From contig OY754329.1 of assembly GCA_963573305.1 (NCBI GenBank), positions 17,203,200-17,267,199 of the forward strand: DNA of 64,000 bases. Reading direction: 5' to 3'. Source of the stretch: Pyrrhosoma nymphula. Its lineage: Eukaryota; Arthropoda; Insecta; Odonata; Coenagrionidae. Positions 24,630 to 37,169 of this stretch are shown piece after piece. Numbering within the stretch: position 1 is the stretch's first letter; each line of letters begins with the position of its first letter. The notes under the pieces were generated by a model, which was given only the letters and a program-made list of their open reading frames with translations, searched no databases and was not told the DNA's origin. The position numbers and the translations under genes are program-made.

Positions 24630-27600
24630 TGTTGCTTATCGCTAATACTCGCTTGGTAAACACTACTATTGTTATGCCAGTTGATCTTTCTCACTTTGCT
24701 TTGACTGCCATCGTTTTCGAAGTACAATAATAGTCTCATATATTTTAGGAGTAATGATAGGTAATGCATTAGAATATTTTAAGTCGTGAGTTAAAATAAT
24801 CAAGTTTGAAATTAACATGTATTATAGTAATCTTCACCTCTTGAACGTTAAGGGGTACTGAAGAACAAAAATGTAAAACAATTATTTTTCCTGGAAATCA
24901 CGAGCGATGAGTGGGAAAGAACTGCTGGGGATGTTCATCAAAAATTATAATTATCTTTTTTTGAAATCGAAAATTAAAATAGCGATGAAATAAGAACTAA
25001 TTTGTTAATATCGAGAAGCTATAAACAACTGTTGTTGAAACTAGAGTCAAAAATACTTTTGCAGCTACTAAAAAGTGCTGTTTATTTTATAGGGCTCCAG
25101 AATTAAAAAGCTAATTGCTCATTTTGGAGTAAATGCCTGGGTAAATAGGATGACTTCATTCGTTAAATTGCCCCTCGAATTTCCCTAAAACTCTTTTTGA
25201 AAGTGCATGGCTTCCATGCACGTTGAAACTTTGGTAGTGTTTTTCATGGGGTCAATGGACGAAATCGACGTTGACGTGAAGTGAGAACTCTTAACAGCTG
25301 CGCGAAAATTTAAGTTTCGTCTTAAGCGATATAATTTTGTATCGTGTTTCCTAAATTGGTGGAATAGTCGTTAAAATTAGCTCAGGGTTTAAAATCGTAG
25401 TGATTTTTCTCACTTCTTACGAGTACCACGGGCTGTGAAGTTCATTCTTTAGTGTATGAAGTTGATTTGGACCCTATGGATCCAATGGCCCCTGAGGATT
25501 TCTCTGGAGGTTCTATTATTCCGAAAATATCACAATATAGGTTTACCTGAGATTCTTCTGACTCATGTTTGGATGTATAACCTTGTCGATCCATGACCTT
25601 ACATGTGGCAGAGTCTACCTCGACGGAAGTGGAGATCCTTATTATCAGTGTCTCTGTATGATTCTGGTCTATTTCGATTCAACTTAGAGTTTGACTAGCA
25701 TCATCGTTTTCTTTCAAAGTCAATATTATCTCGGTCAAAATAATTATTATAAAAATAAATATATGCCAGTATAATGACTAAGTTACCATAATTACCTTTT
25801 CCGATCTATTCATAAACAAATTTAACGTCACTGCGTTACTGGACAAACACGCATTGCTGCAATGCAACTTCTAGATGCTAAAATTAAGGTGCTTTAATTA
25901 CCAAATATCACGCAAATATCAAGATATTTTTCTGTTTAGTTGGTGAGAACTGATTTATATGCCTACAGAAAAAAAAGTTATTATGAATGGATTCAAGGTG
26001 TATCTCTTTTACACTGCTTCTTTATTTTTATCTGATATAGTCTATCACTTGTTTTAGTAATTAAGTAAACTTTCTTTAAGATCCTCGAGAAATGAAGTGA
26101 ATTTACCTTACCGTTATCAAACTCTTGAAATCCGAGATATAAACACAGCAGAAGTTAATTGGTAAACCAAAATGACCAAAGAAATCGCTCATCTCTTGAA
26201 AAGTTGGCGACCACTGGAGTAGAGTGAAAGTCTTTCGCAGTTCAGAGAGTGTGAAGGCGATGATTCTTATGCTTTATGTTATTAGAAAATGCCGTTTTTT
26301 TATGTCTGCTTACCAGAAATTCTTATCTTTCATAGATTTCCCACTTTTTTCTTAGATTTCTGTCGTCTTTGACTTGGGTTGATATATGAAATATATCTAA
26401 TTATTCATGTTATAAGAAAAATAACTTATTTGTTTATCTACTGTAACTTAGTAACTAACTATTTGGATGCTTGTTGATTGCAATTGTTGTTCTTTTGTGT
26501 CTTGAACTGGGCTTATAAAAGTCTATCTCCCAGTCAATTGCTCTTATTTTCACGATGTTACAATATACTGGTCAGTTTTAATGTAGAACAGGATAAAACA
26601 ACCAACGTTAGAGAAACTTTGAAATAAAATCGTAAAGGGAAGGAAATAACACCATTCTGTGTTATAAATTTAAAATGGATTCCATATGCCGTTATTCTCG
26701 GCAATAAAAATGCTCAGTACTTGGAAGTGTATGTACGTACAAACCCACCTTCAGTTGCCTAACATGTATCAGGCAAAATTTATTGCGCCATCATTTATTT
26801 CATGTGATGGTAGCCGAATCTCAATTCAATCCGGTTTAAGCTCAAGTTAAAGAATTCCATCGCCCAGTTGTATTGACATCATCTAGTCATCGCCTAGTCA
26901 TAAGTGTTATGGATATCTTATCTTGAAGCGTTTGCTTACCGCTAAGGGGCTCGCTAGAAATAAAATATGTCGTAACCAATAATTAGTCAAGAGACCTTAC
27001 CAGTCAATGATTTTTGAAAGAGAGAATAAACTCAGTCATCTACAATTGTAATTGTATACTGTGAGAAATCAGTACCAAGGCGAATTATCCGTTAGGGTAA
27101 AATTTGGAAGCAAAACCATCCCGAGTCCCTCTATCTGTTCTTGAATTAGTCCTTAAATCCTTTGTGGAGAAAATTGTAGCTTAGAGTAGCGTAAATGGCG
27201 CTGAATAGTTTACTTTCCAATTCAAATATGTATTTTGGAGCCATAACTAACTTTATTTCGTGTACTAGATCAGTTATTCCGGTTTTTCCCGCACAAGTCG
27301 CACGCGCGGCTTGTGTGGGTCCAGACCTCGACCTTGTATAGGAGGTACTATGGCAGCATCATTGTCACGTGAAGTGCGTTTCAACTTGAGAGACTCGCCC
27401 ATTACCTGTTTTCGCCGTAGTATAATAGCGAAAACCGTTGACATCACCCTGATGTTTGAATAAAAAGACTATAATTCTGTAAGGAAAAATAGTGCACTGT
27501 ATTCGTTTATATCACTTAAGTTCAACAACTTATTTACAGTAACCATAATAAGCGTGTTGCCAGGTTGATATGAAGATGAATACAAAGTTTCTTAAACAAG

Positions 27601-28320
27601 ATATAAGAAATTCTTAACAGTAAATAACATTTTAAATTTCTATTTGTTCCTTGACATATTCCTTACAGTATAATTAAAAATACAGCGTTGGGGTAGATGG
27701 TTTAGGAATTTTTCACAATGAAGCTTAAAATCAGTTTCACCTCCTGGGGTTGATTGAGCTGCTGATCATTTAATTCGATAGACGGTTGTCGAGAGAATAT
27801 TGCGACTCCCATGGTGCAAAGACGCGAGCAATTCGTGCACCATAGTGGACGGTTTCTTTGCCTATTCCGCTTATGGTTATCCTGGATGATCAGGCACCCT
27901 GAAATCCACCCTGCTTTGGTTTAGCATTTGTTTAAAGAAGCGTCAGCCGGATTTATACTCAGTGCGCTTGCCTTATCTTTATTTTTCAATTCCGCTCATA
28001 AGTGATTGCAATTTTTCAAATGTAAGTTGTATTATATTATTAGTTTTAATTGATGGAGTGCGTTTTTCGGACAGTAATTATGAGCATAGCCCTTTTAAAG
28101 CGGTTTGCATTTTTGGCTAACGATAATGACAGCGTTAAAGAGGGATTCGTGATACCACCCCATGTTTATTTATATAGCCATACATTGGGATGAATGAATG
28201 AATTGGGATTTATACATTGGGATGAATGAAGGGTAGGATTTGAGATAAAAGCTAAATTTTCATTTTATAAATTTTAAAAATTGTCTGTTTATTACTGGTT
28301 GCAGAGTATCAAAATACCAA
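24630..28320. other. Unassigned intergenic sequence
   Basis: About 3.7 kb without any protein motif, inverted-repeat pair or RNA signature I could recognise. It ends at the target duplication of the hAT element. Confidence 0.5.
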
Positions 28321-28344
28321 GCAATGTTAAATAGGAGTGCGCCA

Positions 28345-28690
28345 AATGTAATCACTCATAGGTATTTGAGTACCCGAATGAACACATGGGTACTCGACGA
28401 ATGCATGAGTAGCTGAATGAGTACATGAGTACCTCGATGAGTAGATGAATACCCGAATGAATACATGAATACCTCGATGAGTAGATGAGTACCCAAACGA
28501 GTACTTGAATACCTCGGCGAGTGGATGAGTACCCGAATGAATACAAGGACAACAACCTCAGCGCCTCATCGAATGCTTGAATACCTGGTTGAATACTCCC
28601 GAATACGAGAACCTCGGCTAGGCGAGTATCCGAGTACCCACCTCGATGACTACAGCTGTTTATTCGACCGCTAAGGTACGCACGACTCAC
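28345..28690. repeat. Tandem subterminal repeats, left hAT end
   Basis: About 16 imperfect copies of a 20-22 bp unit of type GAGTACCCGAATGAATACAT alternate with ACCTCGATGAGTAGATG variants. Dense subterminal repeats are the usual transposase-binding pattern of hAT elements. The array keeps all frames open, producing a meaningless 112-codon frame on the minus strand. Confidence 0.8.
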
Positions 28691-29837
28691 ATGGTTAACA
28701 CTACCCGCTGTGCCTTGAGTATTGGGATTTTAGAGGGAGTTTGATGAATGCCAAGCTGGCCATTTGACCACCTAACATTTGACTTATGCCTTGGAAATTC
28801 TCAAATACACATGAAAGGCCAAATTCTCCTTTCTGCCACGCCATCGGCTTGCAAGACTTAGAGCATGAGCAGATACTCTTATTTGGACGATCTGCGCTAT
28901 ACTACTTCTGGGAAAGCTACTTCATAAAGTATTTTTATTCAAAGTAAAGAATTTTTAGTCATTAACTTTATTTTTCAACAATATCAACCACAGTTTGCGG
29001 ACAGCAAAATTAGCAAATACATTTCCAAATTTCTATGCATAAAAAGTTACATATGTTATTCTGAAATTGCGTAAAATAAACAAAAATTAGATTTCATACT
29101 GAGGAAATCATTACTGTTAGTTTTGCTCTTTGTAAAATAATGAAAATAAATGTCTATAGTAACATGGAAAATTAAGACATTAAATTTAATGAGAACTTAA
29201 AAACATCACTAGTGTTTAATTCAACGCAGACTCAATAGGACACGGTGGAGAAAAGAAAACAAGGGACTGAGTATGCGCAACCTTTACTTCTAACCTAACT
29301 TTGACATAATTCGCCTTGAGTGTAGCAGTTATTCACAACTTAAATGTCATATTCACGTGCAAATATTTCGCACCCTATTATTTTTACGCTTACCGTATAT
29401 TACTGTAGAAGGCTTCACATAGGTTCAAGAACTAATCAAACGCGTGGTCATTTTTTCACTGGTTGGAGCAAACAAGGAAAACTATCACGCCTATTAACGT
29501 AATTAGGGCATCACTGGTATACCCTCACCACTTCTGTGAATAAAGTAAGAGATATTTCTAGTGTCACTGGCATATTGCTTATTATTTATCTGGAGGTAGT
29601 GGTTTAAGTAATCACAGGCCTCTGAAGGCAAAAGCTGTGGCAATTTTGACCAATGTAAGTGATGTCCAAGGGGAGATTAAATAAAACCATCATAGGCAAT
29701 CTTTAGCATTGCCTTTAAAGTTGACGGGGAGTAGTTAGAAAATCTTTCTTTAACCCCTAAGTTACTACTCTTAAACTTAATTTTCCATAAAGGCACATTG
29801 ACGTGTTTGGTATTTTTATTTGGTAATGTGATTACTG

Positions 29838-31950
29838 ATGATTAAATGCCATCTAAAAATGAAGAAATTGAAGAGAACATTGCAGAACACATGGCGAGTA
29901 AAAAAACTGAAGGAGGCTCAGCATCAGCAGGCATTTCAAAAAGCAGTGGGGAACAACATAGGCGAAGACCTGACTGAGAAATCAGTGGAAGAGCAATGGG
30001 AGAACATTACATGTGGACTACAGGAAGCCGCAAAGGAAGATCTTTGAAAAAGAAAAGATGGCAAGAAGAAGCCATGGATCACGAAAGAATTCTTAGACCT
30101 AATTGAAGAAAGAAGAAAGTACAAGAATGAGAAAACTGAAGAAGGGCAGCTTTTTCACAAAAGAATAAGGAACGAAATAAGTCGCAAAGCCAAAAAAGAT
30201 AGAGAATGTGGATGAAAAACCTATGCGAAGATGTACAAAACAACCTTGCACTTGGAAATGTGGAAGCTGCCTATAGGATAGTGAGGAACCACTTCAAGGA
30301 ACGGAGCGCAGGATGCAATGCCATAAGGGAAAAAAATGGAGAACTTTTGATTGAAAATGAGGACAAAGTGAAGAGATGAAAATAATATCTGGAAGAGTTA
30401 TACAACGGAAACAATCTCAGAACGACAGTGATCGAAGAGGAAAGCGAAGTCGAAGAAGATGATATGGGAGCATCAATATTAAGATCGGAAATTGACGCAG
30501 CAGTAAGGGACCTTCGCATCAATAAGGCTTCTGGAATTGATGACATTCCTGCAGAAGTAATTAAAAAGCAGTAGAGAAGACACTAACCGTTCTTTACAAA
30601 ACCATCTGCGACATGTCTAACAGGATAAATACCCAGGGACTTCGAGAAAAACATCATCATTCCTATTCCCTAAAAGAAGAGAGATGAGAAATGCGAAAAT
30701 ATTAGGACTATAAGACTGGAAATACATGCATCGAAGATATTGACAAGGAGCATCTACAGAAGATTGGAGCGAAAAGCAGAGGAATTCCTGGATGAAGATT
30801 AATTTGGATTCAAGTAAAGTAAGGGCACAAGAGAAGCAATACCGGCCGTTAGGCTGCTCATAGAGAAGAGAATGAAGAACAAACCGACGTCCATTGAATT
30901 GTTTAATTTAGAGAAGGCTTTCGACAACGTGGATTGGAATTCAATGCTTGGCATTCTGAAAGGAATTGGAGTGTCCTACAATGATCGAAGAATTATCCAC
31001 GGTTTATATAAAAACCAAGTAGCTGTCATTAAATCTGGACCCAGCTGTGGAGAAGCAAGAATAAGGAAAGGAGTGAGACAAGACGGTGCACTGTCTCCTG
31101 CCATTTTTAATGTTTAAATTAATAGAGCCGTCAATGAAATCAAAGAGTGCCTCTGGGGTGAATACCCATGGAGAAAAAAATTAGCATGCTGCGATTCGCT
31201 AACGACATAGCACTCATAGCAAAGACAGAGAGGGATCTGAATATGATTGCAATAACCACGGGAAAGGCATTGGCCAGATATAATCTGAATATCAATGGAA
31301 TGAAGGCTAAGATACTGGTGTGAAGCAAGAGAGAAGAGGCCAAAACCAACGTTTAACTAGGAAAACAAACACTGGAAGTGGGGAAAGAGTTCTGTTACCT
31401 TGGAAGCCGAGTAACCAACGATGGACGGTGCAAGAAAGTAATAACAGAATAGCCCAGGCAAAGAGGGCATTCTATCAAAAGAAGAATCTACTTACCGCTG
31501 GAAATACAAGCGTAGAAGTAAGGCAACAATTCATCAGAACGTACATCTGGAGCGTGTTTCTATATGGCAGTGACGCATGGGCAATGACAGTAGCGGAAAA
31601 GAAAAGGGTGGAAGCATTCCACATGTGGTGTTACAGAAGAATGATGAAGATAAAATGGATCGACTGAGTAAGTAACGAGGAAGTCCTAAGAAGAGTGGAG
31701 GAAGGGAAGTCTTCTGAATACCTTAAGAAGAAGACGGGACAACCTAATCGGCCACATCATGAGACATAATGGCCTGATAAAGACAATCGTTGAAGGACAA
31801 GTGAACGGGAAAAATGGCAAAGGAAGGCCTCGTGTGAGATATTTGGAACAAGTAATGAAGGATGTGAAAGAGAAGAAATACGTACAAATGAAGAGATTAG
31901 TCAATAGAAGAACTCAGTGGAGAGCTGCGTCAAACCAATCTGATTATTGA
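29838..31950 (+). pseudogene. Non-LTR retrotransposon (RT and C-terminus), catalytically dead, nested in hAT
   Basis: Broken plus-strand frames give a linker (EKSVEEQWENITCGL), then EIDAAVRDLRINKASGIDDI (the KA.G.D.I block), FNLEKAFDNVDW, GVRQDGALSPAIFN, LRFANDIALIAK, FCYLGSRVTNDG, FIRTYIWSVFLYGSDAWAM, WCYRRMMKIKW and finally RRTQWRAAS at the stop. Both RT catalytic positions are altered: motif A has Asn where the first Asp is expected (NLEKAFD), and motif C is FAND instead of FADD (31195-31206). At least five frameshifts or stops occur. It belongs to the same large insect LINE group as 23.6-24.4, 36.2-37.2 and 57.2-57.9 kb. The apurinic endonuclease is missing or unrecognisable. Confidence 0.8.
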
Positions 31951-32520
31951 TGACTAATATGGTGATGGCACATTGATACCTCAAACATGGGCACGTTACA
32001 CAAACATTTACTGCATCGATCCATACGATAATTACACCCTCATGAATTGAAAATAATTACAGCTGTAGGTAAATTACTTATCCCAATTTTACGTTCGACT
32101 TTATTCTATAATAGTCACTCAAAATCACATCCCCTCTCGCTAAAGCCATGATGGAATCTGAATTACAACTTTCAACAGTCGTCCACTTGCTCAAAATACA
32201 CTTTATGTAAGACACGTATTAAGTATTGATCTTAGGTGTGAATGAAATTTTATTGATCAAAATACATCTTGGCTCCCTCTTAAACTGCTATTTTTCCGAC
32301 TGACACATAACATTGAGAATAAAGACGTTTTATGATGAAGGTAAGCAATAGGTTTGATTAAACTATTCCACGATTTTTGATTTCTTGACAAGCAATATAC
32401 TTTTCTTGGAGCATGAATTTTACTTCTTAACTTCACTTGAAATTATGCACGTACTGATGAAACTTCCATTAAGTCAAATGTTGCTTAATACATTTAACAT
32501 TGTTGTTACTTTAATTTCAG

Positions 32521-34208
32521 AGATCATATTCTTGAAACAATCAATTTCACAAAGAGGCAGCAACAAAGAAATAATGCTCTTGCATATTATTTAGCTGTTG
32601 ATATGCAACTTTTCAACTTAGTTGAGAAGCGTGGCTTCCAAAAAGTTTGCGAAATTAACATACCCTCGTACAAGTTGCCATCCCGGAAGTACCTCACAGA
32701 GAAATTAATAAGGAATATGTATGAGGAAACAAAGGGTAGAGTTAAGGGCGAGTTGCTGCCTCGCATGAATATTTGTTTCACCACAGATTCCTGGACGAGT
32801 ATCACTATGTGTATGCTTCCCGTATGTTTCCCTAACTGCTCACCTAATAAGTAAAGACTTAACAATGAAGAGTTTTGTTTTGGAGTGCACTCACTTGGAT
32901 AAGGAGCATACAGCTTTGAATTTGGAAATAGCAATTGTGGAAACTTTGGAGGAGTGAGGAATATCTCTGCATCGAAATGTCACTTGTTTTGTTTCAGACA
33001 ATGGAGCAAATTTTCAGAAAGCCTTGAAACACATGGAAGTGGAAAAGGTTTCTTGTTTTGGGCACGTTATGAACTTAGGCTGCCAATCATTGTTAAACTT
33101 GACACCGATTAGGAATGTACTTGAGAAGCTAAGGGGAATTCGGGCTCTGCGATTATGCAGGAAATTTAAACGCGATTTAATGTTTGCACAAGAGGTCCTA
33201 AACATGCCGCAAATTGAAATTCAGTCTGTTTGTCCCACCAGGTGGTGGTCAGACTTTAAGCAAATATGCTTTTTTGTAAAAAATGCAACTCCTGTCAACA
33301 AAGCCCTAGGAGAAAGCAAAAGAGAGGAATTAAAATTACTCCCAAGGGAATTGGAATTGCTAGAAACAGTTCTAGAAGTCTTGAGACCTCTTCATGATAT
33401 CACAGAGGAAATGTGCGGTGAAGAGTACGTGACGGCGTCAGGTATCATACCGATAACCTACAGGCTCACCAACGATCAGCAGCATGATCTCATTAGCTCT
33501 ATATACTCTACTTGCTTGACGAAGGAAGAGCCAAAAATTGAGGAGGAATGACTGGGCTATATCTTCGCTAAAGAGTTTCCGCCCAGTGATATGACAGAAG
33601 AGGTGCTGGTGAATTATGAAGAGGAACTGATGTTAAAAAAAGAGTGCAAGAACATAAAATACTTAATGCGTCAAGCATTGGGGAAGCCATTTAATAAGTG
33701 GTATGAAAAGGCCGACTTCTTGATGTTCGCAACATTTTTGGATCCTAGGTTTAAAAATAAATACCTCAATGAGGAAGAGAGTATGTTGACCGAGGAAAGA
33801 ATTAGAATGATGCTGAAAGAAGATGAGGAAGCAATGAATGCAAGTACTTCTACATGTGATCAGAATGATGAATCCCCTAAAAAGAAAAAATGCAAATTAT
33901 TGGCATTTATTCGAGATGACATAGTTCAAACCTTAGAGCAGGAGACACTGGATGAGGTTTCGGCATATTTAAGTTACCCCATAATAAGTGAAAACCCTCT
34001 CCGATGGTGGAAATGTCATGAGTATAATCTCCCCAAACTTTCTCAACTGGCAAAGAAATATTTAGCCTGCCCTGCTACTAGCGTTCCGTCAGAGCGGCTT
34101 TTCAGCTGCGGCGAACATATAATAACTAATCACCGGGCCATGCCGACGCCGGAGAATGTCAAGCAACTTATTTTTCTGTCGATGAATTCTAAATATGTCT
34201 CCATTTAA
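32521..34208 (+). pseudogene. hAT transposase (ZBED-like), three disabling lesions
   Basis: Coding sequence starts after an acceptor TTTAATTTCAG at 32510-32520 and reads DHILETINFTKRQQ, then DMQLFNLVEKRGFQ and SYKLPSRKYL. It continues with the first catalytic Asp in CFTTDSWTS, a frameshift near 32810-32830, TAHLISKDL, an in-frame TGA at 32955-32957 where Trp is expected, and the second Asp in CFVSDNGANFQKA. Then come CFGHVMNLGCQSL, PTRWWSD and a second TGA at 33549-33551, followed by an insertion domain. It ends with CPATSVPSERLFSCGEHI and NVKQLIFLSMN, the C-terminal dimerisation region. The N-terminal BED zinc finger should lie in upstream exons that I could not identify. Without the lesions the gene would be almost full length downstream of 32521, so it was lost fairly recently. 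Confidence 0.85.
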
Positions 34209-34505
34209 ACACTAGTGATGTTTTTATGTTGTTCTCATAAAATTTAATGTCTTAATTTTCCATGTTACTATAGACATTTATTTTCATTATTTTACCAAGA
34301 GCAAAACTAACAGTAATGATTACTAACAGTAAAGTCCTGCAAGCCACCCCGATGGCGTGGCAGAAAGGAGAATTTGGCCTTTCATGTGTATTTGAGAATT
34401 TCCAAGGCATAAGTCAAATGTTAGGTGGTCAAATGGCCAGCTTGGCATTCATCAAACTCCCTCTAAAATCCCAATACTCAAGGCACAGCGGGTAGTGTTA
34501 ACCAT

Positions 34506-34860
34506 GTGAGTCGTGCGTACCTTAGCGGTCGAATAAACAGCTGTAGTCATCGAGGTGGGTACTCGGATACTCGCCTAGCCGAGGTTCTCGTATTCGGGAG
34601 TATTCAACCAGGTATTCAAGCATTCGATGAGGCGCTGAGGTTGTTGTCCTTGTATTCATTCGGGTACTCATCCACTCGCCTAGGTATTCAAGTACTCGTT
34701 TGGGTACTCATCTACTCATCGAGGTATTCATGTATTCATTCTGGTACTCATCTACTCATCGAGGTACTCATGTACTCATTCAGCTACTCATGCATTCGTC
34801 GAGTACCCATGTATTCATTCGGGTATACAAATACCTATGAGTGATTACATTTGGCGCACT
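34506..34860. repeat. Tandem subterminal repeats, right hAT end
   Basis: Inverted copy of the left array, about 95 per cent identical by eye. The 112-codon frame it creates differs from the left one at only a few positions, so the two arms were recently the same sequence. Confidence 0.8.
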
Positions 34861-34879
34861 CCTAAATGTTAAACATAGT

Positions 34880-36175
34880 TTCGGCGGTTTGGAGAACGTT
34901 CAATGGAACGAAACACTTCATCCAAACATGTGACTCCGGGATTTTAAATATGAATTGAATTTGACTCTTACTATTTAAAATACATTTTTCCCAGAATATA
35001 TTTACATATTGCAGCATTGAAATCTCCAGAAGTCTTATTTGACCAATTACGGTTTTGGAACTTTCTATTGACCAGCCGTCAAAACACTTTTGGTCGTAAT
35101 TTACAATAAAATTATTTTAATATTTACACCTAAAATGTTCTTCGTAATCTCATTACAGTCTGCACGGAACGTTTACCCACCGACTAAAGACGTGAAAACT
35201 CTTAAATTTACACCCGCAAATTTCCATAAATTTGTATTCCTAATAGTGAAAGTTAACTGTTGCATTTAAAGTCTTTCATGACTGCAATTAAGCAATATTT
35301 TAAATAACCTCCCGTTATTTTGACTTCCATGCGTGCCCGAATGCATATGAATGTTCCTGGAATAACAGCAAATTTTGAGTTTTTCATAAATGCACTTGTC
35401 TTTATGAGTTTTCTTCTGATGAATTTTTGGAAATGAGTAAATTGCAATTAGGTATATGCTGAATTACTGATTTTTTTGTTTCGGTAATTCACTTTTTCTT
35501 GTTTGGGCCGCCGTATAAAGCTCAAGGGGATGTGAAGTTCAAGCATTCAGCAAAACTGGATGAGGTTTCGTACAGGCAAAAATTAAAATACAGTGCACCC
35601 CCGCTGCATACCGCTGAATTTTCTTGCATTATTTTTCTTTCAGAATTATATGTATTTAAAAAAAAGTCCCGGAGTCTTAGATTGTATCCGTTCCTTTTCG
35701 ACGCACTTTCAACTCTCTCTCTAAGAGTAACCTTGACAGTGCGGAGGAGGAAGGTTCAGCTCTTCGAGACCGTGGGAATGCCGGTCGTCTTCCGCGACAA
35801 TTACTTTGCCTCTGCGAGGATTCCATCTCTCCCTCCCTCTTTTCTAAGCGAGGGGGTTACGGTAAGTTCACCACTCTCGTTACCGGTTTTTCTAAAATCC
35901 AGTTCCATGAGCGTCTTCTGCAGAGGAGAGGTTTCCGATGGCCGTCCGAATGAGCCAAGGAAGAAGGCCTTCTCTCCATCTCCAAGCGAGGAACCTGCCC
36001 TCCCTGAATTGCCATAGGCACACGCTGCACTAAGCACTGCCTCGTGACGGCGCTGTGCCACGGAAAAATCATTTCTTGCAAACGTGCTTGGACATTTTGG
36101 AATTTGACGGTTGTGCCAGTAGAAGAAGGGTATCACATGGTTATTATTTATTATCACATGATTATTATAGGTAAT
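34880..36175. other. Unassigned; open frame 35499-36017 not supported
   Basis: A 172-codon plus-strand frame begins with a non-ATG codon and covers a GC-richer patch at 35690-36030. No domain, signal peptide or splice context could be recognised, and an overlapping minus-strand frame of similar length exists. It could be an exon of an unknown gene, but evidence is lacking. Confidence 0.35.
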
Positions 36176-36179
36176 ATGT

Positions 36180-37165
36180 GGCTCATATATAGGAATGAAT
36201 GCTTGTCTAAGAAAGCGGAAATCACAGTATACAGAAGTGTTCATCTACCTACTTCATTGTATGGCAGTGCAACTTGGGTACTATAGGATAGCCATAAGAG
36301 TAGAAAAAATGCAGTTGGCGTCAGATATCTGAGAAAGATTTAAAATGTCATTTTTCCCACGAACGATAAGGGACCATAGCACCTGCCAATGAGACTTTTA
36401 TCTAGGTTTGTCGTTAGATAATGTAGCTCTTAGTAGTAGTAGTACTCCTAATACTTGAATCCTAATCCGTTACCAAGTACTAGCAGCACGCCGTGCATGT
36501 TTTCTACATATGTCTTGAGTCTCTGTCCATCTGTGTAGTTGCAAAATACATAAATAAATGTCCCTCTCAATTGTGATGACATCTGTTGTGTAGTGGTGCA
36601 TGCTTGTGAGGCTTCGCCTCGTGACAAGCAATAGCGATTTATGCGAATGCATAATTAGTCGTAGTTACACTAACTCTAGGGTATAGTGTAATGCATGTTG
36701 GTGATTACTCACCCCCTGCCACCACCCCTGAGGTGGCTTTCAGGGTATTTTGCAGATGTAGATGTAGATGAAGAGTAGAAAAATGCAGTGGGCGTCAGGT
36801 ATCTGAGAAGTGGTTGTGGGGAAAGTTGGAGAGATAGTGTTAGGAATAAGTGAGTTATCAAAGAATGTGGAATGGATGATCCGGTAATGGACATATTTTT
36901 ATGAAAAGAGCGGGCTTCCTTGCTTTGGCCATGTTCAAAGAATGGATGACAGTAGAATAACTAAACAGATATACGATAGTGGAGAAAACTGTGTGGGAGG
37001 AAGGGGTGGACCATGAAAGTCATGGGCGAATTATTTGAAAGAGACTCCAAATAGGAGGAATATTAGGAGTAATAAGAATAGAAGAGCGTGTATGAAGCAA
37101 TGCAATAATGTGCGAAAAAAGCAGATTTCCAAGGATAGAGGAAAAGAGGGCTAGTCTATGATTAA
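36180..37165 (+). pseudogene. Non-LTR retrotransposon RT C-terminus, split by a second LINE
   Basis: The first part (36180-36335) reads ECLSKKAEITVYRSVHLPTS then LYGSATWVL. After a 436-bp insertion the sequence resumes at 36772 with EKMQW, PCFGHVQRMDDSRITKQIYD, KSWANYLKETPNRRNIRSNK and NRRACMKQC. This is the conserved tail (GHVxRMxxxR.....W) of the large insect LINE group. Frame changes and stops are frequent. The duplicated 38-39 bases flanking the insertion show that the two parts were once one. Confidence 0.75.
36336..36771 (+). mobile_element. 3' end of a jockey/CR1-type LINE, inserted with a 38-39 bp TSD
   Basis: The insertion is flanked by near-identical 38-39 bp copies (36297-36335 and 36772-36809) beginning AGAGTAGAAAAA and ending ATCTGAGAA. 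It starts with a fragment reading FFPRTIRD, the usual last motif of jockey-type ORF2, followed by 3' UTR. It ends in TGAGGTGGCTTTCAGGG and a TGTAGATGTAGATG tail. Severe 5' truncation plus a long target duplication is the hallmark of target-primed reverse transcription. Confidence 0.8.
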
Positions 37166-37169
37166 CTCC

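Larger units (their letters stand above)
28323..34873 (+). mobile_element. 6.5-kb hAT transposon with giant inverted ends (28332-34864) plus flanking 9-bp duplication
   Basis: The element proper runs from TAGGAGTGCGCCAAATG at 28332 to its exact complement ending at 34864. The 9-bp AATGTTAAA is repeated at 28323-28331 and 34865-34873 and contains the 8-bp duplication expected for hAT. The inverted arms are very long: 28332-28860 matches 34330-34863, and 29105-29215 matches 34210-34322, with about 240 bp extra on the left. The outer 350 bp of each arm is a run of roughly 20-bp units such as GAGTACCCGAATGAATACAT. A hAT transposase pseudogene (32521-34208) ends exactly where the right arm begins. 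A LINE is nested at 29838-31950. The interior from 29216 to 29837 and from 31951 to 32520 is presumably the 5' part and introns of the element. Confidence 0.85.

Noticed and set aside
28352..34844. Two almost identical 112-codon frames, one per hAT arm
   Set aside because: They come from the tandem subterminal repeats, whose unit lacks stops in that frame; they are mirror images of one another and not proteins.
35499..36244. 172-codon plus frame and 147-codon minus frame overlapping it
   Set aside because: Neither has a recognisable domain, and both cover the same GC-richer patch; a real exon cannot be excluded but is not supported.
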